A stretch of DNA of 64,000 nt, from contig JARVKI010000032.1 in assembly GCA_036674765.1 (NCBI GenBank), positions 124,001-188,000 on the forward strand. Reading direction: 5' to 3'. This document shows, one piece after another, positions 47,101 to 59,340 of the stretch. The position numbers and the translations under genes are program-made. The DNA comes from Seiridium cupressi. Taxonomy: Eukaryota > Ascomycota > Sordariomycetes > Amphisphaeriales > Sporocadaceae. Below the pieces are notes generated by a model, which saw only the letters and a program-made list of their open reading frames with translations, had not been told where the DNA came from and ran no database searches. Each line of letters starts with the position of its first letter. Within the stretch, counting starts at the first letter, position 1.

Positions 47101-50100
47101 CCAATCACCGTTGCTCGTCGCAGCTGGATGGGGCAATCCTGAGCCAGACTCCCTGACCGAAATACAATTTGCTCCATAGCGCACGATTCTACATACGCAT
47201 CTAGTATTCACGGTAATGGGGGCCAGTTTGTCACTTGTCACGTCTTACGATATCTTGACTCGACAACTTCCGAGCAACAAGCTCAGATCACACCGCTTGT
47301 CCACGCCGCCAACAGCCTCGTAGGATCGTCCTGTGGCTCTGCAAAAGGGCAAGCCCATTCAGATCAAAAGTCGATTCGGATCGAGGAACAGCCCAAGCCT
47401 CGACGCTCGGTCAGCCCCCAGGCTTATATACCACGAGAAGCGATCCCGACTGGTTATGACGTCATTCTGCATCTCGTCTGGATTCCCATAAACTGCGGAA
47501 ATCGGAATTTTTGCATCAGATCGAGTTGAATGGGTCCCCCACTGACCACGGTGGGTATGGGGGAGACGCAGTGGGCATCTCAGGGAGAATGTGGATTTCG
47601 TCGCTGGAAAGGGAAAGCAAGCGATGTTCACTAGCATTAAGCGCTGGATACTGTTAGACGGCCCACCAAGTTTTGCAGGGGACGTTATCTCCCGATACGG
47701 GCTGCAGGGGTGGCCTACGCATGTAGAGACTGACAATGGGCACTACGATGTTCACTTTCATCAAGCCGAGAACCTCCACGTTCGAAGGGCCTATCCTGGC
47801 CAGAGAACGGCAGTGTTTGCTACTATGTTACGGGAAGAGACCTGTCATCGCTACAGAACTGTGGAGCTTCTCCTCCCCCTCCTCTTTGCGCAAGAAAGTC
47901 CCAGAGGATTGGTAAGTTACACCCTTGTCTTACCCACGCCAAGTCCGGGTTGCGAATCGCCCTCCCCTAGCCGGCCTTGGCATTACCCATGTTACCTCGT
48001 GGTCACAAGGAGACCGAAATCCAGGAACGACGGCACCTCATATGTTGTGAAACACTTGCGGAACGAAGTTCAATTTGCGAATGCCTTGTTTCTCCAGACC
48101 AGGGTAGAGGATAGTGATTTGCGCCATCATAAGTGGCCTCAACCCCCACGGAACCCGGCAGACCGAGCGAGCCTCGAGGCTGTTCTGCTGTTAATGGCAA
48201 CGCTTAGAACCTTTGCGCAAATATCATGAACAAAGCGCATTGACGGCTTCACAATGCCCATCGTGTACCTCAAAAGAAGGTTCCACCAGATAGCATTTAT
48301 TCCGCTACGGCATCCGCGTACTTTTCGCCCCCTTTCGCCTGAGGCTATGGCCCGAAGTGATTCATGCTTCCAGGTGTTCCGAATAGTGGTCCCATGACCT
48401 CCAAAAGCATGCCTATCGGCCGGTTGCACAGCTTTCGGTGACATGACATGGGGCCATGTCTCGGCATGTTCCCAATGAGCATGAGCGTTTTTCAAAATGC
48501 CAACAGAAACCTTGCTTTTGAATCACAGCTGACCGTACGCCCACGGTGATAACCGCAGAAAGCTGACGGGATCGTCGCTGCACCCGTTTGAGGGGTAAAC
48601 TTTTCATGTTCTATTGGTTCCTGTGCCTGAAGTTCCAAGGCACAGCTATGCCGTCCGCATATTGTTTGCATCGTCAGCCTTACACCCGGTGCACCAACAC
48701 CAAGGTCAACCCCGCATGTCTTGTTTCTCCTTACTGCAGTTACAGCCAGAAAAGCTGCCCAAACACGGAACTGGCCACTTCTCCAAGACTGCGCCATGGC
48801 CGCTGCATCCCATCATTCGCTTGGGGCTGGATTATATCGAAAGTGCAAGTTTGGCAATCTGTTATCTCCCTTACTCAGGATGGCTGATTAGGAAAACAGC
48901 GGTGAGCACCCGCTCGATGAAACCTTCATGTGCCGGGAAGGAGGGTTGTGTCTCAACTGCCCCGCGGATCATTGCCTCGCGTCGGACTAGGCGGATCTGG
49001 GTATAGGCCGGTCGAATCTCATATGTATGCTAGTGCACGCATGCAAGTGTTTCGCGAGTAACATGATTACAGTAATCAGAAGTCACCGTTACGAGATATA
49101 CGGCACTACTGGTGGATGTGACTAGCTCGTCGTGCTAAGATGTCTGTTCGTATATAATGTATACTCCCATGCGTCGGAGGAGCCAACCGGTATCGACGGT
49201 TGATACTTTGCCAGCGCCACGGCAGGATCCTCGGGATGCCCGTAGATCTGGTACGTTCTACTGCCGACCGGGCACGCCAGGCCCGAGGGTTCCGAGAGTT
49301 CAGTCTTGGTTTGGTTGAAGGCTTGGGTCGGCGGTGGAGTAGTGGGACTAGGGCCTCATGGCTACAGCTAGCAAATATTTGCTATACACTGTGCTTATCT
49401 TGCTATGTGGAGTGGCAGCCTCACATGCTTACAGAGGAGTTGTCGCCATCGAACATCGAGATCTCGAATCTCGTGTCTGAGGGTATTGGCGACGGGGTTA
49501 TGGAGGTTGGCTTGGGACCATGGGCAAGATGGGACTCTATGGGCTCCCCTGGAGTGACCTATGGGATCACTCAAAACAGGTTCAAGTCCATCAGTAAGGT
49601 AGAGGAGCATCTCGATAAGCATTCCAAAGACTTCATCGGCATACCAGTCACATCGGTTCTACTAGTCACGATAGTTGCATTCCCAACACTAGACCTCATC
49701 CTCTACGCTCTTGTGTCCAGCGATGCATGATTTGGAGATCATGCTAGGCATAGTTTTGAAGCCCGCGAACGGTAACATCTTCTCCTATTTGCTGAGTTGA
49801 ACATCCAGGCTGAAAAGAAATCCCTGGCTTGCTCAAGCTGGCCGCAGAACCATCTACGAAGTGGTTTCTCTCCACAGTCATAGCAGCAGATCATCCTCGC
49901 TTAAGACACAGCGGACTGAGGGCGCATGTGATAGCCATCACAATTATCCCAGCGCTAATTTCATGGCGAAGACTTCTTCTTTGGGCAGTGGTCTTGGTGA
50001 CCGAGAGGTTTAGCTCGGACCAAATGATTCGAGAGTAAACCCATTGGTATACTCTTTTCTTCTTTGGGGGGTACCTGAGCACCACTAGGTACCTCTGAAG

Positions 50101-51049
50101 GGTTGCTGAACAGCCATCTCTGTGTCGAACACAGGATACCGGGACGGCTTGCACAAGCCATTATTCCTCGGTTGAAGGGGGGCGCCAGGCATAAATCATG
50201 GGCGGGTTCATGTCAACGAGCACACTCTCCCCGTGCCACTCCATCGCAGGCTCCTGCAGCATCTCGAACATTTCCCTCACACAAACACAGTCCGACACCC
50301 GGCTCGATGGAGATTCTTCTGCCGTTCTCTTCCTGTATGGGTGGAATCCGCGGGATGAAAACAGGCCTTCTCGAAGCTAGCATCTCTTGGAGTGCCCGAG
50401 AGGTTCCACAAAGGACAAGGGCGAGGGTTGGGATTTCACGACCATGTGGCCCTTTGGAATTCGCTCGCAAGTCTGGTGGCGACGCTTCGAGGTCGCGGTA
50501 TCAAGCAGAAAGAGTGTTCCACCAACGTCACCCCGAGAATCAACCAAGTTGTTCTCACCGTTCACCGGCTACTATAACTCGATGCTGTGATACACAACAA
50601 CTGCACCCCAGACTTGGCGGGCTCGTCAACTGACGGCGACTTTATGGTCGCAATCCAACTCTTCCATCTGCCTGACATCGTGAACGTGATACCCTTGGCC
50701 GAAACGGCTCTCGGAGTGTATGGTGCAACTCCACGCTTCAAGGGACTCGGTCGGGGCGACGGGGCGACTATTGGACCCTGCTTGCACACAGCGACAACCA
50801 GACGGGGAATAGTAAAATACCAGACGATGAAAACCCGGAACTCCTGGGCTGCTGGATGGTGGAAGGGTGGTCGCCTTCCATGCTGTGCACCCAATGGTCT
50901 CTTGCCTGCCGGGGGAGGTGGTATGGAGAGCTCGAATTATGCATGCTGCAGAGCAAAAGGATCACTCTACCGTTTCGGTTTCTTTATTTAACGAAATTCG
51001 GGCAGAGAGAAACGAAGTTTCTGTAGCACACGTTACACACCACATGTGC

Positions 51050-51186
51050 CATGATCGTGTTTCTCAGCACGACTTTATCATAAGTAATCACCTGACATGA
51101 TCGTGGTGCTCTGCACAACTGACCATTGTCAGTCACCTGACATGGCGGTGTTTCTCAGCACAACTGATCATTATACATTCACCTGC
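51050..51186. repeat. Decayed 46-bp tandem repeat, three copies
   Basis: Units start at 51050, 51096 and 51141 (period 46, 45, 46). Each begins CATG(A/G)(T/C)(C/G)GTG, then a CTCAGCAC-like block (TCTCAGCAC, CTCTGCAC, TCTCAGCAC), an ACTGA/ACTTT block, and ends in TCACCTG(A/C). A fourth partial start occurs at 51187. Copies differ at about a quarter of positions. Confidence 0.75.
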
Positions 51187-54100
51187 CATTACACCGCGAC
51201 ACAAAACAGTAAATCAGTGTCCATACAGGGGGGCTTCAGAGGCGCGAGCAGTCATCCGGGGTATTCATCCGGTGGTTCACTTCAAGGCTAACGAACTGGT
51301 GTCGGACTTGTTTCCGTCTTTCGAGCATCAGTCCTTCCGGGTGCAGCTGGTATTCGCGTGCAATTTCCTGTAGTAGTGTAGAGCTGGAAGAAAATCTGGG
51401 ATTATTTCTTCGCACGAAATATCGACACCCGGCCGAGAGTCCTTGATGCCCTGATGCCATATCTCCTGACTGCCGCCGACCATTTAGACGATTTCAAGAA
51501 AATGAAAGCACCATCCTCCATAGACACCGGTCAGCAATTCATCTGTGCGCAGGACCACGTAGTCAAGTATTCGGTCCTCGCGCCTGCGATGTAGAGCCGA
51601 GATAAATTGAGCTCTAGCGTTTTACCGCCCATAGCAGAGCTCAGGAGCCCAGAACACGTATTATGCAAGCCCACCCGCACGGCCATGTAGGATCCTGACC
51701 GGTCACCCCCAGGCGATTGGACCAGACACTGCGCGCGCTCGTTATCTAGCTGCGGGCGTTAGCATGTAAGACGACCTGCAGCAATCCCTTAGCTGCATTG
51801 GTTGCTAATGCCAATGAGCCCAGCGCCCAATTTCCCATCCTCCATTGAGACGATAGCGTCAAAGTTTGAGATGAAATCGCGCTGTTGATGGTGATACGAC
51901 AATTGAGGCCTCAACAAATATGCATGATACCTCCCTCATCTATGTGAGATGGAGGGGAGGGAGACTGCGACGTTGGAACTTTAGCTCGCGGCCACACACC
52001 ATATCGCGTGCTTCATCACGGTTGGGAATGGCCTCATTTTGGCCGCATGGCGTGGCAAAAAGTAGAAAGAAGAGTTTTTCGCCCTTTTTGACGGTTCATG
52101 CGAAAGCTCGGCTTGTTCAGCGTCCATCGTATGTTGTGGTGTTGTTGCCCGTGCTTGTTTACCCCTCACATCTGCCTTGGCTGTACCGAGTATAAATCAT
52201 CCTAGGCCCTATCACACAATGGGTTAAACGCTTGAGTAGCTATGTAAAGCGAGAGCAGGCATCGCATTTTTTGACCAGTTTCTCCATCTCCTCGCTCCTA
52301 AAGGCAATTCATGTCAAATCCTCCGATCGGGCAGACCCTGGCCTTTTCTTCCTCCCGGTGTGAATGGTTTCAGCGAGCTTTGAAGCCCCTAGTCCTGAAT
52401 CCCCCAGCCTGGAAGAGGGGGGTCTGCTAGACAAGGCCCAGATGCGCGGCAAGGACCCTTCGTTCGAAATGGTGGTGTGATGGTAGGCCAAGTGACTAAT
52501 CAAGGAGCTGAGAGCTACTGCAGCTTGGCGGACTCGGCTTGGTCGGGTAGGCCTATTCGGGCATTTCTCTGGCACACAGAATGAAACATCGCCCAAAGAG
52601 TGCAAGTCGCAAGAATGAAGTGTACACGGCTTCTTTCAATCGCCGCGTCTTGGGGAGACAGTGTCTCTACACTGTCGCCGCCTCTACGGTAGCATGCTTG
52701 CGCCATATCTCAGCTAGTAGCTAGATGGATTACAAGCGAAACAGTTCTACGGCCTGGGGATGAACTGTTCTCCATATCCAAGCTCCATGGCATGGGGCTT
52801 ACTGTTCAGCATACAATACCAGTATTTTATTCTTGTCGTTTCTAAACTATTAGGACAAGACACTTTTCTTCAGAGCTCGAACAATCTTGAGACGCAGTCA
52901 ATGGTAGTATACGCTTCGGCTTGCCAGCCACCGATCAATACGATCGATGGAGCTCATGCCCCTCTTGATGCAGGATGGTGTCCCAGTATCTTACATTGCC
53001 AACTCAGTAATACGCAGATATGATAATTGATCTCGTATCAGTGAAGCCAAGACTGATCGTCACCGCCATGCATTACTATGTTGGCGTACACCTCGTGGAT
53101 TCATGTAGCATGGCATTGACACAGCTCGCTTGTGCAACACAATAACCTGGTCCCCTCTAAAAGATCAGCCAAAGCTGATAGGAGGCTGATGTCGATCTCT
53201 GGGGCCTCTTATAGAGCTAGACATTTCATGTGAAAATGGCTGAAAGACCCTGCATAATTCACATCCCCAGGGTCTCATTCTCCTCAAAACCGCTACCCAC
53301 CGCCGATCTCCATTCGCTGGAATGTGTATCATCATGGAGGGGATTGACGTAAGGGCAGAGACAAAGCGACCGTTTATTCTTTCGGACACATACTCGCTTA
53401 TGTTGGCGTACACACGTGCCTACACTGATCGCAACTCTCCCCCTACAACGTCATGGCACGTAATATGGCAGCCCAGGAGCGTTGCAGATGCGGAGTGCAG
53501 CATCCACGCTCCATGGGTAAAGAGTCCAGCGATGCCAGCGAAGACTACCAAGTAAATTGCAACAGTCAGCCAGTCCAAACTTCTTCTTGCATGGCGCCAT
53601 CATTTGGTCGTGTGATTATGCTCTGGACGTGCCTAGATATGCTGGGCCTTGCCGTGTCGATCTCCAGGGTTCGTCCGAGTAGCCGAAACTATTCCTCTCT
53701 CTATCGGAGGCCGAGACCCGGCAAGCGCGTTAATGCTCACTAACCAAAACAGACCTGAGCCTACGGCTGCACATCTTTGTCAATCTGTTGTCGAGGTCCG
53801 GCCCTGGTCGAAGGAAGGGGGGAGTCAAGGTTTCGACCGTTGTTGCTTGTCCGAAACGGTGCCGGCCGGACGATGTGAAGCCAGTTGAGGATCAAGTGCG
53901 GGACCGACATTACTCTCGAACTCTAATCTAGTAACACCTGTGGTAGTTGCTATCTCCCGTCTAGACGCGGGGTGGTTGCAGCGGTGTAGGCATTTTAATC
54001 TTACACGGCAGGAAAATGACTCGCAAACTACTAACCTGCCCAATTCGAAGCGTGAACCATAGTCATGTCGCTGCAGTCTAATCAGACTGCTGCGGGCAAG

Positions 54101-55550
54101 AAAGAACTGGGCACCGTGTGCGAGTAATCGCTAACTAGATGCTGTACAGTAGTGAGCATGCGTATGTCTGGGGGTCAGGCTTGCATAGAGTTCATCTACG
54201 GTTGGTAGCTAAGCGCTGGCGCGAGTGTGGGGAAGATCAAACGCATTAGGTTTCTCATGAGTTGATATTTCGCTACCTCGCGTGACGAATGTCGGTGAAT
54301 AGAATACGTGAGCTTATCATAACGACGGACTTGCGGCTCTTGCTAGTAGGAACGCAGATCCAAAACTCTAGACTGCAAGTCTACTTGGATGCTCTGCTTG
54401 GGAGTATCGTCTCCGGTCCGTGGGGTATGCCATCCTCTGTCAAGCACTGTTGGTCGAACGGGTTTGCTGGGAATACTAGTTGAGACCGAATAAATACTAT
54501 CGTGGAATTAGGATAGCTTCAAAGGAGTCGCCACTGACATCATCACGATGGATTCTATAAATTAGTAGGGCTCAGGGGATAGTTAGCGAGGATCATTCCG
54601 CGCCTAAGATCATGTCCGAAATGAAGGCCCAGATAGTTGCTATAGAACCATGTAACTATGTCTACTAGCGTAGCACTCTGAGTCGGAAGTCTCTCAATTT
54701 TCCAGTAGCATCCTGATGCATCTACCCTTATACGTCAAAAAGAGAGGCCGAGCGACTGAGCGTAGCGTTTGGACTGGGGTGATAATGGGTACGTTTCGTA
54801 ACGAGCCTCGATCGTAATGCGTTCTCTACGTCGGCAATGGCTCGCGGCGATTTGCCATTGCCTGAAGCTATTATGCTGCCGCATGGCAGTTGATACCAAC
54901 CCACATCCATCGTGGCTGTCAACTTGATGAGACAAATACCGGCGTATCAGTTCCAATGACAGAATTACGTCCGTCATAGGGCTAAGGAAGGAACCATGAA
55001 CGTGATGCGGGATGTGACATTGAGGACATACTGCTTAGACGTCACAGATTGCTGTAACCTATGGCTGGGAATCACCGACGGTAATCGCAAAAGCGGCCGG
55101 TGGTGATATAGACTCAAATATGCTTCCAATTACTGTGCAGAATCGCAATACATAAAACACAGCCGTCATCACCAGCCTAGACTTTGGTCGCAGTTGGCGG
55201 TGATGTAGAAGTAAACAAATGATTAAGAGGGGGACTTTAATTCATAGATAGCTTGATTGTAGCAACGTAATCAAGGTGGCAGGTGTGATGAACGGTGTTA
55301 AATGCGCGCTACGAATGACGGCGGAATCCTTGTCACGGGAGGGACAATCCAGCAGTTGGCTTTGATCACGTATGGAAGTCATAACTTCCTGCTCGTCAGA
55401 CATTGTCATTAATTTTGCAGTCCGCTGAAGCTCACGTCGAAGTCTTGCTTTCTCTTGTCATCGACACCTCGATTACACTGCATTCTCGCCAAGTCGACCG
55501 ATCACCATTCATACTTACACTACCTGAGCTCTCCTAAACATCTAGTCAGA

Positions 55551-55845
55551 ATGAAACTCTTCACTACCGCCATTGTTGCTTTGTTCTTCGTCGCCACTGC
55601 CAACTCAGCACTTATCAAGCCTAGGAACGAGGGCAACGATACCAAATCAAACCAGGGGTTCAATCCAGTAAGTCTTTCTGCAGCCCAAACGCATCTCCTG
55701 TTTCCCCAGAATACTAACAGAACTACAGCAGTTGGATAACATGGAGGGTTGCTATCCACCAGGACACTGGTGTGGTGCTGGACAACCATGCTGTTCCGGC
55801 AAATGCGTGGGCATCCCTACCAGGTATGGAGGATACTGCAAATGA
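55551..55845 (+). CDS. Small secreted cysteine-rich protein, knottin-like (inhibitor cystine knot spacing)
   Basis: A precursor of 77 residues from two exons, 55551-55667 and 55729-55845. The 61-bp intron has GTAAGT, an ACTAAC branch site and a CTACAG acceptor; an alternative acceptor 3 bp downstream would remove one Gln. Seen: a signal peptide with a strongly hydrophobic core (about 1-19, ending TANSA), a short polar pro-region or linker (20-47) with a possible K-P-R processing site, then a compact C-terminal domain with six cysteines spaced C-x6-C-x5-CC-x3-C-x10-C. That spacing is the classical cystine-knot pattern (I-IV, II-V, III-VI). Known: such folds occur in protease or amylase inhibitors, channel-active peptides and some fungal secreted proteins. 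Inferred: an extracellular, protease-resistant peptide in host or microbial interaction; the target is unknown. It stands at the edge of a gene desert, as effector-like genes often do. Confidence 0.8.
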
Positions 55846-56683
55846 TAATGGAAGCATCCGTCCCGGGCGAGGCACCATGAAACGCGTCGATCAGCTCACT
55901 ATGAGTGATATGGGAGGTTTTTTGTGCTGAAATAGGCTACCTCTGAACCTATAACGAATATAGCATTTGGGAAGACTCCGTACTTGCTGTGCTCAGGTGA
56001 CCTCCCTGCCTCTGAGCCCGAATCACCAAAGCGAAACTTTGCGACTCTTAGGTATCAGGCTCATAGATTTTGACGCACCTGACTTGATGTTGTAGCATAT
56101 CGCTATAGGACGTCTACTCTATCGTGTCTCCGAGGCACGACATCGCATGAGTCCATCGAAACCAGTTTCAGACCTTTCACCGGAGGTAGATTCTGAATCT
56201 TGGGTATCTCATCCCAGTCAGATCGCTTACATTTCTCAAACTCTTACCCTAAATATTCGGGAGTCTAGAAGTACTCTGTCCTAAATGAGAGCATACCCTG
56301 ACAATATCGCAGCAGCTTATAATCTCATTACAAGCGGGGCTTTCCACGGGGTGAGGCAGATTCTGACGTGGGGCTTATGAGCGACTGGAATTAAACCGGC
56401 ATGTTCCATCCTGGATACCAGAAATGTTTCCTTTATGACACAACAAATCCCCAGCGCCCGATCGGCACTTTCAATCCGTGGAACCCGGTGAAAGTTGATA
56501 TAGACATCTGAATGCGAGTTCTGACTCTGATTGGTTGATAGCTTACGAGCACTCTTGTTGGCGTCAGCTAGTGGCTTGGAAGCCCACTTTGTATGGTCTG
56601 GTGCGCATCAGCAGGAGCCACAGCGCAGCCTCGCACAACTACAGGTCCTTGCCCAAGTGGGTTCCATTTAAAGATGGGATGCC
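55846..56683. other. Intergenic, nothing recognised
   Basis: About 840 bp between the secreted-peptide gene and the hydrolase promoter. No structure seen. Confidence 0.4.
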
Positions 56684-56691
56684 TATATAAG
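56684..56691 (+). promoter_or_regulatory. TATA box candidate of the alpha/beta hydrolase gene
   Basis: TATATAAG in the context GCCTATATAAGGG lies 118 bp upstream of the ATG at 56809 and is followed by pyrimidine-rich bases suited to a transcription start. Confidence 0.5.
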
Positions 56692-56808
56692 GGTCGCCAA
56701 ACACATTGGTTTCGAATAGTGGCAACATTCCCGTCTCCCGCTTTAATTGCAACACACCTTGTATATCCGTGCGCTCACTTCTGCCAATAATTATATACCC
56801 ATCATATC

Positions 56809-57714
56809 ATGTCTTCGTCTAAGCCCGTCTTCCTTCTCGCCTGTGGCGGCTGGCATACCCCGGCAGCTTACGAAAAGTTGGAGGTTGAACTCGAGAGAAA
56901 GGGCTACGAGTATCACTGCCCGCATCTGCCATCGCTCGGACCAAATGCAAGTGGAGTCACTTACGAAGCCGACGTCGAGGAGTTCCGCAAGGTGGCTCTA
57001 CCTTTATTCGACCAAGGCAAGGACGTCATACTCATTGCTCACTCCGCCGGTGGTATACCTGCTGTGAGTCTTCCTGGATCGTTGTATTTCCCTAACACCG
57101 ATATCATAATATGATATTGTCCTAGAATCGGCCTACTAGATACTGATATTCACTATGGGTCGTTGCAAGTGAGGGCCTTGAAGTCGGCCAGCGTGCCAAA
57201 GAGGGCAAGAAAGGTGGCTTCAAGCAGATCATCTTCATCGCAGCAGTCATCATCCCGGTTCGAGGTTCCGATACGCTACATACACTTGGGGGATCATGGC
57301 AACCGGGTCAAGGCGGTGTTGAGCCATACACCAAAGTCCGTGGGCATTGACATCCCAATGATGGTCTAGACTGACAACTAGCAGAACAACCTCATGACAC
57401 TGAGCAAGGGTGCCGAGAAGGCACTGTACAGCGATCTTCCACATGAACAAGCCGAGAAGTACTATGATCTCTTCGAGTCTCACTCCCAGGATGCATTCGA
57501 GACCCCGGTCAACTATATCGCGGCAGATGTCACGATCCCTATGACTTATATAGTGACGGAGAAGGACATGGCGTTCCCAGCATTTGCGCAGAAGGCACTT
57601 GCTGCATCGTTATCGTGCATCAAGATTGAGAGTATCGAGACGAGCCACAGCCCTTTCGCTAGCCAGCCTGAGAAGTTGGCCGAGCTTATTCTGAAGATTG
57701 CCAGCGAGTCATAG
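56809..57714 (+). CDS. Alpha/beta hydrolase fold protein
   Basis: Predicted small cytosolic esterase or hydrolase of the AB-hydrolase group common in fungi. Three exons: 56809-57063, 57174-57335 and 57385-57714, giving 248 residues. Seen: the first strand PVFLLACGGWHTPAAYEKL; the nucleophile elbow IAHSAGG with S79; TEKDMAF with the probable acid D200; and ETSHSPF with the catalytic H227, followed by the usual QPEKLAELI helix. Intron 2 (49 bp) is canonical. Intron 1 is a problem: GTGAGT at 57064 is a good donor, but the sequence homologous to the family (VVASEGLEV) begins before any usable acceptor. The nearest canonical acceptor (CCTAG, 57124) leads to an in-frame TGA. I used the AG at 57172-57173, which deletes about five conserved residues. 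The gene may therefore be slightly damaged or use an unusual splice site. Confidence 0.8.
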
Positions 57715-58188
57715 CAAGAAATGCTAGCGAGGTAAATTTTTACTATTAGATTATGGAACGTCAGGCCGTCATGAACTCCCAAATCTAGAAAGAAGTATAT
57801 CAACCGTATTTAGACTCAACCCTCAGATCCGATGTGCTCGATTCCGTAGTATAATGCTTAAGAAATGCGCCGATATAGGGCAGAAATCCACGATTACACG
57901 TGGTGCAGTACTGGACGGCTCCATATCGCTCATCGCGTTGTTCGACAGGGTAGACCTTTGTCGCAAACATCGTGTGATTGGAGAAAGCATCATGTTAAAT
58001 GGAGAAATCCCAATCTCGCCGGCTGACTCACTATGCAAACGGCTTCCCCGCTTCTATCTGGGGGCTCCACAGCGGAGCCTTTGATTCACCATGAACTTGA
58101 ACTTGACATATATGAAAGAAGCCAAGACTCGGTATTGCAGCTAACAATCTGGTAACACCGTGGGCTTGAACTACCGCGAGCATAGTAA
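57715..58188. other. Intergenic, nothing recognised
   Basis: About 470 bp between two plus-strand genes; presumed 3' UTR and promoter. Confidence 0.45.
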
Positions 58189-59340
58189 ATGGAATCAGCA
58201 GCAGGAAGTCATGGCTCAAAGCCATTCACGCACGTGATAGGATGGATTGGCCTCGGAAGCATGGGCACCGGGATGGCTTCGAGAATCCAGAAAACCCTTT
58301 CTGAGTCATCCTCGCAGCCGCTGCGAGTGTATAACAGGACAGCGTCGCGATGCGCTCCTCTAGAAGAACTAGGGGCCGAAAGACGGGACACTGTCGGACA
58401 GCTCACCCAGGACTGCGATATCATCTTCCTATCAGTACGTGCCGAGATATACCACGAGGTAACGAGAGAACTAATCACGCCCGGGTAGTCAAGCGCTGAC
58501 TCGGCGATTATATCAATCGTCGATCAAGTGATTGTCTCTGGCAGTATCAAGGGAAAGATCGTCGTCGACACTACTACAGTCCACCCAGACACATCAAAGG
58601 CTGTCTCGGCAAAGTTGAGCGCTCATGAGGCGCACTTTGCAGCCATGCCAGTGTTCGGCGCTTCGCCCGCAGCCGCAGCCGGGACGGTCCTGGCGGCCTT
58701 TGCTGGCCCTGAAGTGGTGCTCAAGACCGTATCGCCACTGCTCAAGGGTGTGTTAGCTCGGGAGGTTCTCGTTGTGGGACTGGAACCCGAAAAAGCACTG
58801 CTATTGAAAACGACCGGGTGAGAACGGCTTGAAATTGTGCCTTTGATCTGGATCCTCGATAGCTAACATGGATGTAGGAATCTTCTCATGGCATCGCTAA
58901 TGCAGATAATCGCTGAAGCCCACGTCTTTGCGTCCAAGACTGGCCTTCCTGAAGCGACGCTTGAGCGCCTGCTGGAGCTGAACTTTGGCACAGTGGCACA
59001 TACAGACTCGATTAGGATGACGACTGGTGTCTACTGCCCTGGTGAAGGCCAGGCGCCATGGTCTGACCTGGATCTCGCGATCAAAGATGTAGGTCATGCC
59101 ATTGAGATTGCCGAGCGGGAAGGTGTGAGTTTACGAGCTGGTCAAGTTGCGTATGAGGGGCTAGGGAAAGCGAAAGTCTGGGCAAACAGCGAGGGAAAGG
59201 CAAACTCGGGAGGTCAAGCAAAACGCCTTGACTCAACTAGTCTGTTTGGTGTTGCAAGGGAGGAGAGCGGGTTGGACTTTAAGAGCGACTTTGTGAAGGA
59301 GAGGGACGGAAAGGGGCAGAAGCCATCTGACTCGACTTAA
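58189..59340 (+). CDS. 3-hydroxyisobutyrate dehydrogenase-like / 6-phosphogluconate dehydrogenase NAD-binding reductase
   Basis: Predicted beta-hydroxyacid dehydrogenase that oxidises a small hydroxy-acid with NAD(P). Three exons, 58189-58434, 58489-58817 and 58878-59340; introns of 54 and 60 bp (GTACGT/CTAATC and GTGAGA/GCTAAC). The joined frame is 345 residues. Seen: IGWIGLGSMGTGMASRI with the dinucleotide motif G21-x-G23-x-x-G26; VYNRT, where the Arg after strand 2 suggests NADP preference; IVVDTTTVHPDTS, the substrate-binding loop; AMPVFGASPAAAAG, equivalent to the APVSGG motif but with Phe-Gly-Ala; and LLKTTGN with catalytic K189 and N193. The last 50 residues are a polar tail beyond the fold. 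No mitochondrial presequence is obvious, unlike valine-pathway enzymes, so this is likely one of the cytosolic paralogues of unknown substrate. The neighbouring hydrolase could act on a related ester, but this is only a guess. Confidence 0.9.

Larger units (their letters stand above)
40451..55550. other. Gene desert, about 15 kb
   Basis: No gene can be supported across this interval. The longest frames (44669-45313, 47591-48229, 49200-49730, 50103-50633, all plus) lack family motifs, signal peptides and biased codon use, and many overlap frames of similar length on the other strand. Local features are listed separately: homopolymers at 41589 and 44133, an A-T9-GG repeat at 42229 and a 46-bp tandem array at 51050. 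No transposase, reverse transcriptase or long terminal repeat was recognised, so the origin of the desert is unexplained. Confidence 0.45.

Noticed and set aside
47591..48229. 212-codon plus-strand frame in the desert
   Set aside because: No family resemblance, domain or targeting signal; composition like translated non-coding DNA.
50103..50633. 176-codon plus-strand frame (also 49200-49730)
   Set aside because: Several overlapping frames of similar length on both strands and no recognisable features.
53440..53630. Hydrophobic minus-strand stretch resembling a transporter helix (AIYLVVFAGIAGLF)
   Set aside because: Only about 60 codons between stops, with no neighbouring transporter motifs on either side. 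Could be a relic but chance is as likely.
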